Source of the DNA: a virus
DNA length: 25,207 nucleotides
IMG/VR virus record: IMGVR_UViG_3300034062_001646
Coordinates: 1-25,207 of that record
Strand: one strand, 5' to 3'
Of this stretch, positions 13,086-20,987 are shown one piece after another (the stretch's first letter is position 1; each line of letters starts with the position of its first letter). A program made the translations under genes and the position numbers. The notes below the pieces were generated by a model. It ran no database searches. It saw only the letters and a program-made list of their open reading frames with translations, and had not been told where the DNA came from.

Positions 13086-13955
13086 ATGTCTGTAGTAGAA
13101 AAAGTTACCAGAAAGTCTATGGTTATTAGACCTTCTGGTAGATCTACAGATTTTATCAGCCCAAGTTTTGGACATGGTTGTCTTTATAACTGTACATACT
13201 GTTATATGAAAAGACACAAACCGGAAGGACTTTCTATAGCTACTAATACTATGGATATCCTGACAGAGATTAATTCACATGCTTATTTTTCTACAGTAGA
13301 GAAACCTAATCAAACTGGAGAGTATATTACTTATGATATTTCTTGTAATGAAGACTTTGCTCTACATGCAAAATATCATGACTGGAAAACAATCTTTGCA
13401 TTCTTCAGAGATCATCCACTTGCTATGGGTTCATTTGCTACTAAATATGCAAATAAGGATCTTTTAGAATTTAATCCAGAAGGTAAGATTAGAATAAGAT
13501 TTAGTCTTATGCCAGAGAAATGGAGAAAAGTTCTTGAACCTAATACAAGTTCTCTTGATGAAAGATTAAATGCTGTATACTTGTTTTTAAGAGCCGGATA
13601 TGAAGTTCACTTAAATTTTAGTCCAGTAATAGTTCATGATAATTGGCTTATAGAGTATGAGTTTTTGTTTCATATAATCAACAGACATTCTACTTTTAAT
13701 AAATGGAATACTGATAATGTAAAAGCTGAAGTAATATTTCTTACTCATAATGAAGAAAAGCACTTTTATAATCTACAGCATAAACTTCCAGGAGAAGAAT
13801 TACTTTGGGTACCTAAAATACAAGAAAGCAAAACTTCTGAATATGGTGGAGCAAATCTTAGATATGAACACAAAAGAAAAGCTGATTATATTAAAAAATG
13901 GACTAAATTACATGATGAACATATTCCTTGGAATACAATCCGTTATATATTTTAA
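13086..13955 (+). CDS. SplB-like radical SAM protein
   Basis: A CxxxCxxC cluster (C32, C36, C39 in HGCLYNCTYCYMKRH) marks a radical SAM enzyme binding a 4Fe-4S cluster and S-adenosylmethionine. The surrounding sequence (IRPSGRSTDFISPSFGHGCL) and the 289-residue length fit the spore photoproduct lyase/SplB-like family. Members of that family reverse thymine photoproducts in spore formers, but many outside them have no proven substrate. The nearby uracil-DNA glycosylase makes a DNA-repair role attractive, though it is not proven here. It is read on the operon strand directly after the 21-aa peptide. Confidence 0.78.
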   Translation: MSVVEKVTRKSMVIRPSGRSTDFISPSFGHGCLYNCTYCYMKRHKPEGLSIATNTMDILTEINSHAYFSTVEKPNQTGEYITYDISCNEDFALHAKYHDWKTIFAFFRDHPLAMGSFATKYANKDLLEFNPEGKIRIRFSLMPEKWRKVLEPNTSSLDERLNAVYLFLRAGYEVHLNFSPVIVHDNWLIEYEFLFHIINRHSTFNKWNTDNVKAEVIFLTHNEEKHFYNLQHKLPGEELLWVPKIQESKTSEYGGANLRYEHKRKADYIKKWTKLHDEHIPWNTIRYIF

Positions 13956-13957
13956 TT

Positions 13958-14359
13958 ATGATAAAAATATTTAGAGACAAGAAGATCACAAGTTTGATTG
14001 AAAATATATGCCATGAACATCATATGGTATGTAAAGTAGAAGATAGTAATATGGGGTATCTATGGTATATGTATACCCATGGTACTAAAAAAGGAGAATT
14101 TAGACCATTTATATTTTTATCCGAAGTAAACTTATTAGTAAAGACAGGATATCTTACGGAAGAAGAGAAAAATAATCTTATTAATATGTTAAATAGTAAT
14201 GATGATGACAATGCTCATCTTACTGCATATTCTATAATTACTTTAAGAAATCAGAGGATAAAAGATATGGGACTATGGACCCTTGAGAATGAAAACTATA
14301 AGGATATTAACTACACTAAAGATGTAATTAGTCCTGAAACATTTATGAATAAACCTTAA
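13958..14359 (+). CDS. Unknown 133-aa protein
   Basis: A soluble protein with an alpha/beta pattern, a His-rich segment (ENICHEHHMVCKVEDS) near the start and an acidic middle (NMLNSNDDDNAHL). I use the ATG at 13958, three bases after the upstream stop; an earlier in-frame ATG at 13928 overlaps the radical SAM gene. No family is recognised. The next gene begins after only three bases. Confidence 0.65.
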   Translation: MIKIFRDKKITSLIENICHEHHMVCKVEDSNMGYLWYMYTHGTKKGEFRPFIFLSEVNLLVKTGYLTEEEKNNLINMLNSNDDDNAHLTAYSIITLRNQRIKDMGLWTLENENYKDINYTKDVISPETFMNKP

Positions 14360-14362
14360 AAC

Positions 14363-14590
14363 ATGGAAGAAAAAGTTATAACTGTTACCTTAAAAGAGGG
14401 TCAAACAATTAGTGATTGGCTTAGGGAAACATTAAAAAGCAGACTATCTAAAAGATACAAGATACTTCACATAGCAGAAGATGCCGGTATAGACAAATTT
14501 CAAGTGTACAGGTTTATGTATGGGAAAGAAGTTACAGGTAAATTTTATGATAAGATTTTTAAATACTTAACAGAAACAAAAAATGAGTGA
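14363..14590 (+). CDS. Small Cro-like HTH protein
   Basis: The 75-residue protein carries a helix-turn-helix pattern at about residues 34-68: ILHIAEDAGIDKFQVYRFMY, then EVTGKFYDKIFKYL. This resembles lambda Cro/repressor-type domains, where the second helix reads DNA. The N-terminus (VITVTLKEGQTI) could be a strand. There is no effector domain, so it is probably a simple dimeric regulator. Its target is unknown. Its 3' end overlaps the next gene by eight bases. Confidence 0.65.
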   Translation: MEEKVITVTLKEGQTISDWLRETLKSRLSKRYKILHIAEDAGIDKFQVYRFMYGKEVTGKFYDKIFKYLTETKNE

Positions 14591-14834
14591 ACAAGAATTA
14601 ATTGATCTTAATTTTGATAAAGTTACTATAACTCATAGTGAAAGTAACAATGGTTATGATTATTATTACTATCAAAAAGAACTCTGCAGTGGTCTAGTCC
14701 TACACAGTACAGATAGCATTGATGTGAAAGATGATCATTGGCTATTAAAATCATTTGAGATACCTGCTGTAGAGATAAAAACCAAAGATCACTACATGCA
14801 GTTTTTAGAAGTAATGAACAATATAATTTGCTAA
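14583..14834 (+). CDS. Unknown 83-aa protein rich in Tyr and acidic residues
   Basis: A small protein with a Tyr run (GYDYYYYQKEL) and strand-like hydrophobic segments. It resembles a short beta sheet followed by a helix (YMQFLEVMNNII). No family is recognised. It overlaps the HTH gene start-to-stop and is followed after two bases by the NinB-like gene. Confidence 0.65.
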   Translation: MSEQELIDLNFDKVTITHSESNNGYDYYYYQKELCSGLVLHSTDSIDVKDDHWLLKSFEIPAVEIKTKDHYMQFLEVMNNIIC

Positions 14835-14836
14835 TT

Positions 14837-15214
14837 ATGTTTAGTGGTAAGTTTATTAAAAAAGATGGCAAACTGATATTTGCTCATCCTCAAGACAAAC
14901 TGGCATATGAAATCTTTCTACAGAAGATTCCAGATGGTCAGAAAGTGGATATGTATTTAGATCTAATTGGAATAGATCACAGTAAAGCACAACTTGCAAA
15001 AGTTCATGCTTGTATTAGAGAAATGGCAAAAGAATCTGGATATACTTTTGATGAAATGAAATGTCTTGTAAAAGATCATGCAGGTCTATCTTATAAAGAT
15101 GGAGCCATGATAAATTACAAATCCTTTGGAGATTGTAGTAAAGATGAACTTATGTTAGCTATAGAAGCTTGTATACAAATAGGAAGAGAACAGTTTAATT
15201 TGAATCTGGGATAG
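14837..15214 (+). CDS. Possible NinB-like recombination protein
   Basis: The 125-residue protein ends with KSFGDCSKDELMLAIEACIQ and then a short tail, following KVHACIREMAKESGYTFDEM. The pattern of helices with a late Ser-Lys-DEL block and terminal helix recalls NinB/YbcN-type phage proteins, which bind single-stranded DNA and work in recombination. The match is by pattern only. A NinG-like protein is encoded in the same operon, and ninB and ninG lie together in lambda, which supports the idea. I start at the ATG at 14837. Its 3' end overlaps the opposing gene by 20 bases. Confidence 0.5.
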   Translation: MFSGKFIKKDGKLIFAHPQDKLAYEIFLQKIPDGQKVDMYLDLIGIDHSKAQLAKVHACIREMAKESGYTFDEMKCLVKDHAGLSYKDGAMINYKSFGDCSKDELMLAIEACIQIGREQFNLNLG

Positions 15215-15515
15215 GTTCAACATAACCTTCATCTCCTGGTTCTAATATTTCTTTCTCGTCATATAAATTATCAAGTTTAGCTTTTCTTTCTATTTCAGCA
15301 AGAAGAAGAATTATAGTATAAAATGCTTTTTGATTTGCATCTAAATCTTGATATTTTTTAGATAAAATATCTTTAAAATATTCTTCTCCTTTTTCTTGTA
15401 TATTTAGAGATTGAAGAATAGTAAAAGATGTAGCTTTAGCCATTAAATAATAGCTTTTATTTACTTGAATGTTTATGAGAGCATCATCTTTTAGTTCTTT
15501 TGCTTTAATAGCCAT
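15195..15515 (-). CDS. Lone minus-strand 106-aa protein
   Basis: This is the only gene on the minus strand of the window. It starts MAIKAKELKDDALINIQVNK, continues with a helical domain (SYYLMAKATSFTILQSL, later FYTIILLLAEIERKAK) and ends in an acidic, Pro/Gly-containing tail. From memory, proteins beginning this way occur in other Bacteroidota phages, with no function I can state. It converges on the NinB-like gene with a 20-base overlap. It starts 33 bases from the divergent UDG gene, so its promoter must overlap UDG control sequence or the UDG 5' end. Confidence 0.75.
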   Translation of the reverse strand: MAIKAKELKDDALINIQVNKSYYLMAKATSFTILQSLNIQEKGEEYFKDILSKKYQDLDANQKAFYTIILLLAEIERKAKLDNLYDEKEILEPGDEGYVEPIPDSN

Positions 15516-15547
15516 AGTATTTAATTTTAAACAAAAATAGAAAAAAA

Positions 15548-16246
15548 ATGGAATTACAAGAAATTAAACAAAAAATGTTTGATAAACTTGAACCTAGTGG
15601 TTGGTATAGAGTTTTTAAATCTTTTATATTTAGTAGTGAGTTTGATGACATACTTACTAAGTTGTATACACTAAGTCAAGAAGATAAAAGATTTACTCCA
15701 CCACTTAAACAAGTGTTCAGAGCCTTTGAAGAATGTCCTTATGATAAGCTACAAGTAGTTATAGTAGGTCAGGATCCATATCCACAGTTAGGAGTTGCAG
15801 ATGGTATTGCATTTAGTTGTGGTAACACTAATAAACTGCAACCAAGTCTTAGATATATCTTAGAAGAAGTAAATAGAACTGTTTATAATGGTCATAATGT
15901 AACTCATGAAGTTGATCTTACAAGATGGTCTAATCAAGGTATACTAATGCTTAATACAGCTCTTACTGTTGAAGTAGGTAAAATTGGTAGTCATTATGAT
16001 ATATGGAAACCTTTTACTGCTTATTTATTAGATTGGTTAAATAATTATAATCCGGGATTGATTTATGTATACATGGGTAAAAAAGCTGAAGAATGGTCTG
16101 AACTTACTACTAACACTGAGTATAAGTTTACTGTTAAACATCCTGCTTCTGCTGCTTATAACGGCTCTAAATGGGATAGTAATGATATATTTACTAAAAT
16201 ATCTTCTATAGTAAATAATACAAGTAATAATATAATAACATGGTAA
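15548..16246 (+). CDS. ung: Uracil-DNA glycosylase, family 1
   Basis: The 232-residue protein shows the UNG signature GQDPYP (74-79) with catalytic D76, AFSCGN (88-93), LNTALTV (135-141) and the late HPAS motif (198-201). Family 1 usually has GQDPYH and HPSPLS, so H-to-P in the first motif and the shortened second motif are departures. The catalytic Asp and His are kept. It removes uracil from DNA to start base excision repair. It heads the replication gene block and follows a divergent gene by 32 bases. An additional role in phage replication is known for some viruses but is inferred here. Confidence 0.88.
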   Translation: MELQEIKQKMFDKLEPSGWYRVFKSFIFSSEFDDILTKLYTLSQEDKRFTPPLKQVFRAFEECPYDKLQVVIVGQDPYPQLGVADGIAFSCGNTNKLQPSLRYILEEVNRTVYNGHNVTHEVDLTRWSNQGILMLNTALTVEVGKIGSHYDIWKPFTAYLLDWLNNYNPGLIYVYMGKKAEEWSELTTNTEYKFTVKHPASAAYNGSKWDSNDIFTKISSIVNNTSNNIITW

Positions 16247-16247
16247 A

Positions 16248-16835
16248 ATGATAGAAATTTTCAACAAACTAATTCAAAATGATTTGACACCAAATTCATT
16301 TTATGTTTTATACTGTATTAAAGAAAAAATAGTACCTCACGACTCAGTTAATAAAGCAATTGAGTGCAAAAGACTGCAACGTGATGCATGGGTATCAGAA
16401 TCCTTGGAATTGACAGATAAAAGTATTATCTTTATGGCAGAAATTGATGGATATTTTAAGAAATCCAAAAAGAAAACTTCTAAAGATTTAATGGGGCAGA
16501 ATTTTATGCAAAACATAGAGGCATATGTAAAAATATTTCCTAATAAGAAACTATCCTCTGGAAAATATGCAAGAGTTCCAGCTAAAAATCTTGAGAATGC
16601 ATTCAGATGGTTCTTTGATAACTTCAATTATGATTGGGAAACTATATTTTTAGCAACACAAAAGTATGTACTAGAATATGAATCTAAAAACTATGACTAT
16701 ATGAGAAACTCTCAATACTTTTTGAGAAAGCAAAATGTAGACAAAAGTTGGGATTCTGACTTAGCAACTTATTGTGAATATCTAAATGATAATCCTGATG
16801 AAGATAACAATGTATTTAGTGAGTTAATTGTATAA
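16248..16835 (+). CDS. Possible helicase loader or replication accessory protein
   Basis: The N-terminus (LTPNSFYVLYCIKEKIVPHD, then WVSESLELTDKS) looks like a winged helix. The C-terminal part (NYDWETIFLATQKYVLEYES, then SQYFLRKQNVDK) is helical and basic/aromatic, and the tail is acidic. It sits one base after ung and 18 bases before dnaB, the usual place for phage helicase loaders or initiator proteins. No ATPase motif is present, so it is not a DnaC-type loader. The role comes from context; the fold assignment is tentative. Confidence 0.55.
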   Translation: MIEIFNKLIQNDLTPNSFYVLYCIKEKIVPHDSVNKAIECKRLQRDAWVSESLELTDKSIIFMAEIDGYFKKSKKKTSKDLMGQNFMQNIEAYVKIFPNKKLSSGKYARVPAKNLENAFRWFFDNFNYDWETIFLATQKYVLEYESKNYDYMRNSQYFLRKQNVDKSWDSDLATYCEYLNDNPDEDNNVFSELIV

Positions 16836-16853
16836 TTTAAATTTTTAAAGTTT

Positions 16854-17861
16854 ATGGGAAAACTATTTAATGGTGCACGACACCTGTTACCAGTTAGTGA
16901 AAGAAACAGTCTTGAAAAAGGTCTTGTTAAAATGAAGGCAAAGAGAGAAGGTAAAATACCTGCATTAATAACTGCATGGCCTAAATTTAATGATGCTTTT
17001 TGTGATGGACTTGAGTGGAGAACTATAACAGTTGTAGGTGCACGACCTGGTACAGGTAAGACCCTATTTATGGAACAGGTGGTTTCTGATATTATAGAAA
17101 AGAATCCAAATCAGAAATTTAGAGTGCTTAAATTTCAAATGGAAATGGTTGATGAAACCAGTGCAATTAGAAAGTTTGGTCTGATTACAGGTGCTGATTA
17201 CAATACATTAATGAGTAAGGATGGAAAGTTAGTTGACAAAAAATTATTTGAGAAGTGTGTAGAATACTACAAATCAACTATAAATAATGATTTGATTAAT
17301 GTCATCTACGATACATGTACTGTCAATGAAATGTGTGCTACAATTCATTATGAGTTGGAAAGATACAAGAATGAAGATGGTACTTATCCAAACATGCTTG
17401 TTACAATAGATCACTCTGCTCTATTTAAAAATGATATAGGACAGAAAGACAAATTTGAAATGTTGGGTGCATTAGGTGAAGCCTTGACCTATATGAAGAA
17501 AAACTACCCTGTAGCATTTGTTGTCCTAAGTCAGTTGAATAGAAACATAGATGATACTAAAAGACAAGTAGAAGCCAATTACGGTAATTATGTATTAGAT
17601 TCTGACATTTATGGTTCTGATGCTTTATTACAACATGCTGATGTAGTTATTGGTATTAATAAACCTTCTATAAGAAAAATAAAGAAATATGGTCCTGAGA
17701 AGTTCCTAATTGAAGATCCGGATACTTTAGTATTCCACTTCCTGAAGTCACGTAATGGTATGACTAGAATCAGTTTCTTTAAATTAGATAGAACTACTAT
17801 GAGAATAGTAGAAATACCAACACCTGCTAGGGAAACCACAGCAAAAATCCAAGTAAATTAA
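16854..17861 (+). CDS. dnaB: DnaB-like replicative helicase
   Basis: SF4 helicase motifs appear in order: Walker A GARPGTGKT (62-70), Walker B MLVTIDH (181-187), SQLNR (226-230), the H4-like GSDALLQHADVVIGI (254-268) and a KSRNG arginine-finger region (298-302). At 335 residues it lacks the N-terminal primase-binding domain of bacterial DnaB (about 450-470 residues), as many phage helicases do. It would form a hexameric ring and unwind DNA at the fork. The primase and putative SSB are encoded downstream. Confidence 0.9.
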   Translation: MGKLFNGARHLLPVSERNSLEKGLVKMKAKREGKIPALITAWPKFNDAFCDGLEWRTITVVGARPGTGKTLFMEQVVSDIIEKNPNQKFRVLKFQMEMVDETSAIRKFGLITGADYNTLMSKDGKLVDKKLFEKCVEYYKSTINNDLINVIYDTCTVNEMCATIHYELERYKNEDGTYPNMLVTIDHSALFKNDIGQKDKFEMLGALGEALTYMKKNYPVAFVVLSQLNRNIDDTKRQVEANYGNYVLDSDIYGSDALLQHADVVIGINKPSIRKIKKYGPEKFLIEDPDTLVFHFLKSRNGMTRISFFKLDRTTMRIVEIPTPARETTAKIQVN

Positions 17862-17866
17862 TTAAC

Positions 17867-18532
17867 ATGAATAACAACAATTTAAGAAAAGAAAAAGAAA
17901 GAGAGTTCTATATGCAGCATATGGATGCTTTCAAAGCAATTGGATTAGTAGATCCATTTTTTACTATTAAAACTGCTTTCTTTAAGAAAGGTAAGTTTGG
18001 AAAACAATGTCAGTTCTTTGAATGGGAATTGAAAAAAGGAGAAGACATCTATATTGAGTTCTATGAGAATGTATATGATGGATCAGGAAAAAATACAGAT
18101 ATTGTTCCTGGAATAGAAGACAGGCAGTTGTTTAAACTTAAGTTTAATCCTTTTTACAATGAAGAGTATGATGTTACAGAAACTATTGATGCTGATGGAA
18201 AAGTAGATAGAAAATATCTAGTTTCTTTAGGTGAGATGGTTGCTGTATTACCTAGTGGACAAGAGATTAGTTACTCTCTTTATGAAAAGAGAAAAGAAGA
18301 AGCTAAACTTGAAGTACCACAGTTACAAAAGTCATTAAGTTTATTTCCAGACTTTGAACAAGAATTTACTCCTAAGAAAGAAGTAGAACTTGACATTCAA
18401 AATAATGAAATTGCAGATGCACCATTATCTGAAATGACAATTTTAGATTTTGCATCTATAATGCTGATGAAACCAGTAAGTGCAAAGCCTTGGTTAAATG
18501 ATCTGATTAAACAAACAAAAAGTGAAATATGA
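17867..18532 (+). CDS. Unknown 221-aa replication-block protein
   Basis: The protein lies between dnaB (five bases upstream) and the Sak4-like gene (four-base overlap). Residues 30-80 look like a beta-rich domain (FFTIKTAFFKKGKFGKQCQF, then EDIYIEFYENVY). Later residues are charged and probably flexible, with a helical C-terminus (EMTILDFASIMLMKPVSAKP). No motif is recognised. The context suggests replication or recombination, perhaps a single-stranded DNA or helicase partner. Confidence 0.7.
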   Translation: MNNNNLRKEKEREFYMQHMDAFKAIGLVDPFFTIKTAFFKKGKFGKQCQFFEWELKKGEDIYIEFYENVYDGSGKNTDIVPGIEDRQLFKLKFNPFYNEEYDVTETIDADGKVDRKYLVSLGEMVAVLPSGQEISYSLYEKRKEEAKLEVPQLQKSLSLFPDFEQEFTPKKEVELDIQNNEIADAPLSEMTILDFASIMLMKPVSAKPWLNDLIKQTKSEI

Positions 18533-19248
18533 GTATAGTACTTCCTACTAAAAAAGTAAAGGCTGAAAGACAGAATCCTAAAAGAATTGTAATTTATTCT
18601 AAACCTAAGACTGGTAAAACAACAGCTTATGCAGGTCTAGAAGACAATTTAATTCTTGATTTGGAAAATGGTGCTGATTATGTTGAAGCATTGAAAGTAA
18701 AAATTGGTAGTTTACAAGAACTATTGGATACTGGTAAAGCAATTAAAGCTGCTGGTAATCCATATAAGTTTATTACTATTGATACTGTAACTGCTTTAGA
18801 AGATATGATTATGCCACTTGCAATTAAACTTTACAGAGGTACATCAATGGGTAAAAACTATGATGGAGATAATGTAACTACACTACCAAATGGTGCCGGA
18901 TATTTATATATTAGGCAAGCATTCTTTCAAGTTTTAGATTTTATTGATACCTTAGCACCCACAATTATCCTATCTGGTCATATTAAAGACAAGGTAGTTG
19001 ATGATAAGGGTGAGATGGTCATGTCAGCAAATATTGACTTGACAGGTAAGATTAAATCTTTAATTTGTGCAAATGCAGATGCTATTGGATACATGTACCG
19101 TAAGGGTAACAAGACTATTTTGTCTTTTAAGACTAATGAAGAAGTTACTTGTGGTGCAAGACCAGAGCATTTACGTAATGAAGAAATAGTAATTTCTGAG
19201 ATGATTGATGGTGTTCTAAAGACATCATGGGAAAAAGTTTTTGTTTAA
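18529..19248 (+). CDS. Sak4-like RecA-fold ATPase (AAA_24 type)
   Basis: The 239-residue protein has Walker A SKPKTGKTT (24-32), Walker B KFITIDT (80-86), a long insertion with NGAGYLYIRQAFFQVLDFID, and LSGHIKDK (149-156). The pattern matches phage nucleotide-binding proteins of the AAA_24/Sak4 type, RecA-like single-strand annealing proteins. Known Sak4 proteins work with a phage SSB, and the next gene encodes a likely SSB. It would promote annealing or strand invasion during replication-coupled recombination. Family call firm; exact activity inferred. Confidence 0.85.
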   Translation: MSIVLPTKKVKAERQNPKRIVIYSKPKTGKTTAYAGLEDNLILDLENGADYVEALKVKIGSLQELLDTGKAIKAAGNPYKFITIDTVTALEDMIMPLAIKLYRGTSMGKNYDGDNVTTLPNGAGYLYIRQAFFQVLDFIDTLAPTIILSGHIKDKVVDDKGEMVMSANIDLTGKIKSLICANADAIGYMYRKGNKTILSFKTNEEVTCGARPEHLRNEEIVISEMIDGVLKTSWEKVFV

Positions 19249-19272
19249 TAATTAAAAAAAAGTAAAGTAAAA

Positions 19273-19953
19273 ATGGCTTTAAGTACAGAAGATCTTGGTA
19301 CCGGTGGATCCGGCCTACCAAAAACAATTAGTCCAGGTAACAAAGTATTAAAAATTAACAGTGTAGAACTGGAGGAGTTTAAGTTTATTAAAGATGCATA
19401 TCATTTGATATTGCACGTAGAGACTGAACCTATTGAAGGTTTTGAAGGATTTGCTCTTGATAAAGACAATCCTGAGAAAGGACATTTTAAAGGTCAGATT
19501 GGTAGACTTAAAGCTTCTCAGTATGCATTTGCAGATGGTGAGACTAAGACTGGTATTAAAATTCAAAGAGATAGATCTATTTTGATCTTCTTACAAAATC
19601 TTTGTAAGACTATGGGTGTTAATGATTGGATGCAAGCTCAACATAACAAACATGATACTATTGAAGACTTTGTAGACTCATTTAATGCATCTGCTCCTAT
19701 TAAAGATATTTATTTGGAATTCTGTATTGCAGGTAAAGAATATGTAGGTAAAACTGGATATACTAATTATGATATGTGGTTGCCAAAAGCAGAAAAAGGT
19801 AAGTATGCATTTGGTGAAGTAGAAGAAGGTAAAGTAATTAGATATGATGAAAAACTTCATTTGAAGAAACTTGAGAATACTGAAGTTTCCAAGTTTGGTG
19901 ATGATGATGATTTTAAATCAATCAAACCTTCTACTGATTTCTCTCTAGACTAA
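19273..19953 (+). CDS. Putative single-stranded DNA-binding protein
   Basis: The 226-residue protein has a Gly-rich start, a strand-rich domain at about residues 20-110 that could be an OB fold (KVLKINSVELEEFKFIKDAY, then YHLILHVETE), and an acidic C-terminal tail (FGDDDDFKSIKPSTDFSLD). Acidic tails in SSBs recruit replication partners. It lies directly after the Sak4-like gene and before primase, with a terminator after it. From memory, similar proteins with these neighbours occur in other phages. The SSB assignment rests on architecture and context, not on a diagnostic motif. Confidence 0.65.
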   Translation: MALSTEDLGTGGSGLPKTISPGNKVLKINSVELEEFKFIKDAYHLILHVETEPIEGFEGFALDKDNPEKGHFKGQIGRLKASQYAFADGETKTGIKIQRDRSILIFLQNLCKTMGVNDWMQAQHNKHDTIEDFVDSFNASAPIKDIYLEFCIAGKEYVGKTGYTNYDMWLPKAEKGKYAFGEVEEGKVIRYDEKLHLKKLENTEVSKFGDDDDFKSIKPSTDFSLD

Positions 19954-19962
19954 AAAATAGTT

Positions 19963-19993
19963 AGGGGGAATCAATAGGGGTTCCCCCTTATTT
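19963..19993 (+). terminator. Rho-independent terminator
   Basis: An 8-bp stem, AGGGGGAA/TTCCCCCT (19963-19970/19981-19988), with a 10-base loop is followed by TATTTT. It closes the ung-to-SSB block and separates it from the primase gene. Confidence 0.8.
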
Positions 19994-20006
19994 TAAATTT
20001 TAGAAT

Positions 20007-20987
20007 ATGATTTCAACTGCAACAATAATTTCTGATTTAAATGATGTACCTAGAGAATGGGTATTTGAACACTATCTTAAACTGACTGAAAGACTATCTG
20101 GTCAAAGTCTCAAAATCAAATCTATATTTAGTTCAAGAGATAAAGTTCCTTCTATGTGTATTTATACAGATAGTAAGGGTCACTATAAGTTTAAAGATTT
20201 TTCTTCAGGTTATGGTGGTGATGGATTAAATCTTGTAATGCATTTGTATAATTTAGATGGTAGAGGTAAAGCTTCTTTTAGAATAATGGAAGACTATGCT
20301 GTATATATTTCTAACAATACTTATGTACCTATTACATATAAACCACAGAACAAGTATGTAGTTTCTGATTATGAAATGAGACACTGGAATACATTAGACC
20401 AAGCATATTGGAAAGGTTTTAAACTATCCTCCTCTATATTAGAAGGTCATAATGTTTATCCACTGTCTTTTTATACTATGATTAAGGAAGATGATGAAGG
20501 ACGTATACTAGATACAGTAAATATCAAAGCTAATTTTATCTATGGTTATTTTCGAGAAGATGGTACTTTGTATAAAATATATACTCCAAAAAACAAAGAC
20601 AACAAGTTTATTAAAGTACATGATTACATACAAGGTTCTGATCAACTTGAGTATAAGTCTAAGTATCTAATAATCACTTCTTCTCTAAAAGACTTGATGT
20701 GTTTCAAAAAATTAGGAATTAGTGGTATTGAATCTATTTCTCCAGACAGTGAGAATAGTGTAATACCAGAAAATTTTATGAAACCACTCCTAGATAAGTA
20801 TCAAAAGATCATTGTATTGTTTGATAATGATGAGCCGGGGATAAAGTCTGCTGAGAAGTATAAAAAGAAATATGGTTTTAATTATGTAAATTTGGACATG
20901 TCTAAAGATTTGTCAGATTCAGTAAGAGATCATGGTGTAGATAAAGTTAGAGAAGTGTTATTCCCATTATTAAAACAAGCACTATGA
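20007..20987 (+). CDS. DnaG-like Toprim primase
   Basis: The 326-residue protein has an N-terminal domain like the DnaG zinc-binding region (PSMCIYTDSKGHYKFKDFSS, then GYGGDGLNLVMHL) but without the zinc cysteines. The Toprim part (about 218-304) contains KYLIITSSLKD, FDNDEPG (272-278) with the paired Asp residues, and KDLSD. The usual EG(x)D of the first Toprim motif reads SSLKD, so the conserved Glu is replaced. It would make RNA primers for phage DNA synthesis. Primase is the best call because the gene sits in the replication block. The missing residues make its catalytic state worth testing. Confidence 0.8.
   Translation: MISTATIISDLNDVPREWVFEHYLKLTERLSGQSLKIKSIFSSRDKVPSMCIYTDSKGHYKFKDFSSGYGGDGLNLVMHLYNLDGRGKASFRIMEDYAVYISNNTYVPITYKPQNKYVVSDYEMRHWNTLDQAYWKGFKLSSSILEGHNVYPLSFYTMIKEDDEGRILDTVNIKANFIYGYFREDGTLYKIYTPKNKDNKFIKVHDYIQGSDQLEYKSKYLIITSSLKDLMCFKKLGISGIESISPDSENSVIPENFMKPLLDKYQKIIVLFDNDEPGIKSAEKYKKKYGFNYVNLDMSKDLSDSVRDHGVDKVREVLFPLLKQAL

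Noticed and set aside
13750-13974. Alternative-frame gene inside the radical SAM gene
   Set aside because: The overlapping frame is Lys/Ile-rich with no motif, and the radical SAM frame continues through it with a clean family match.
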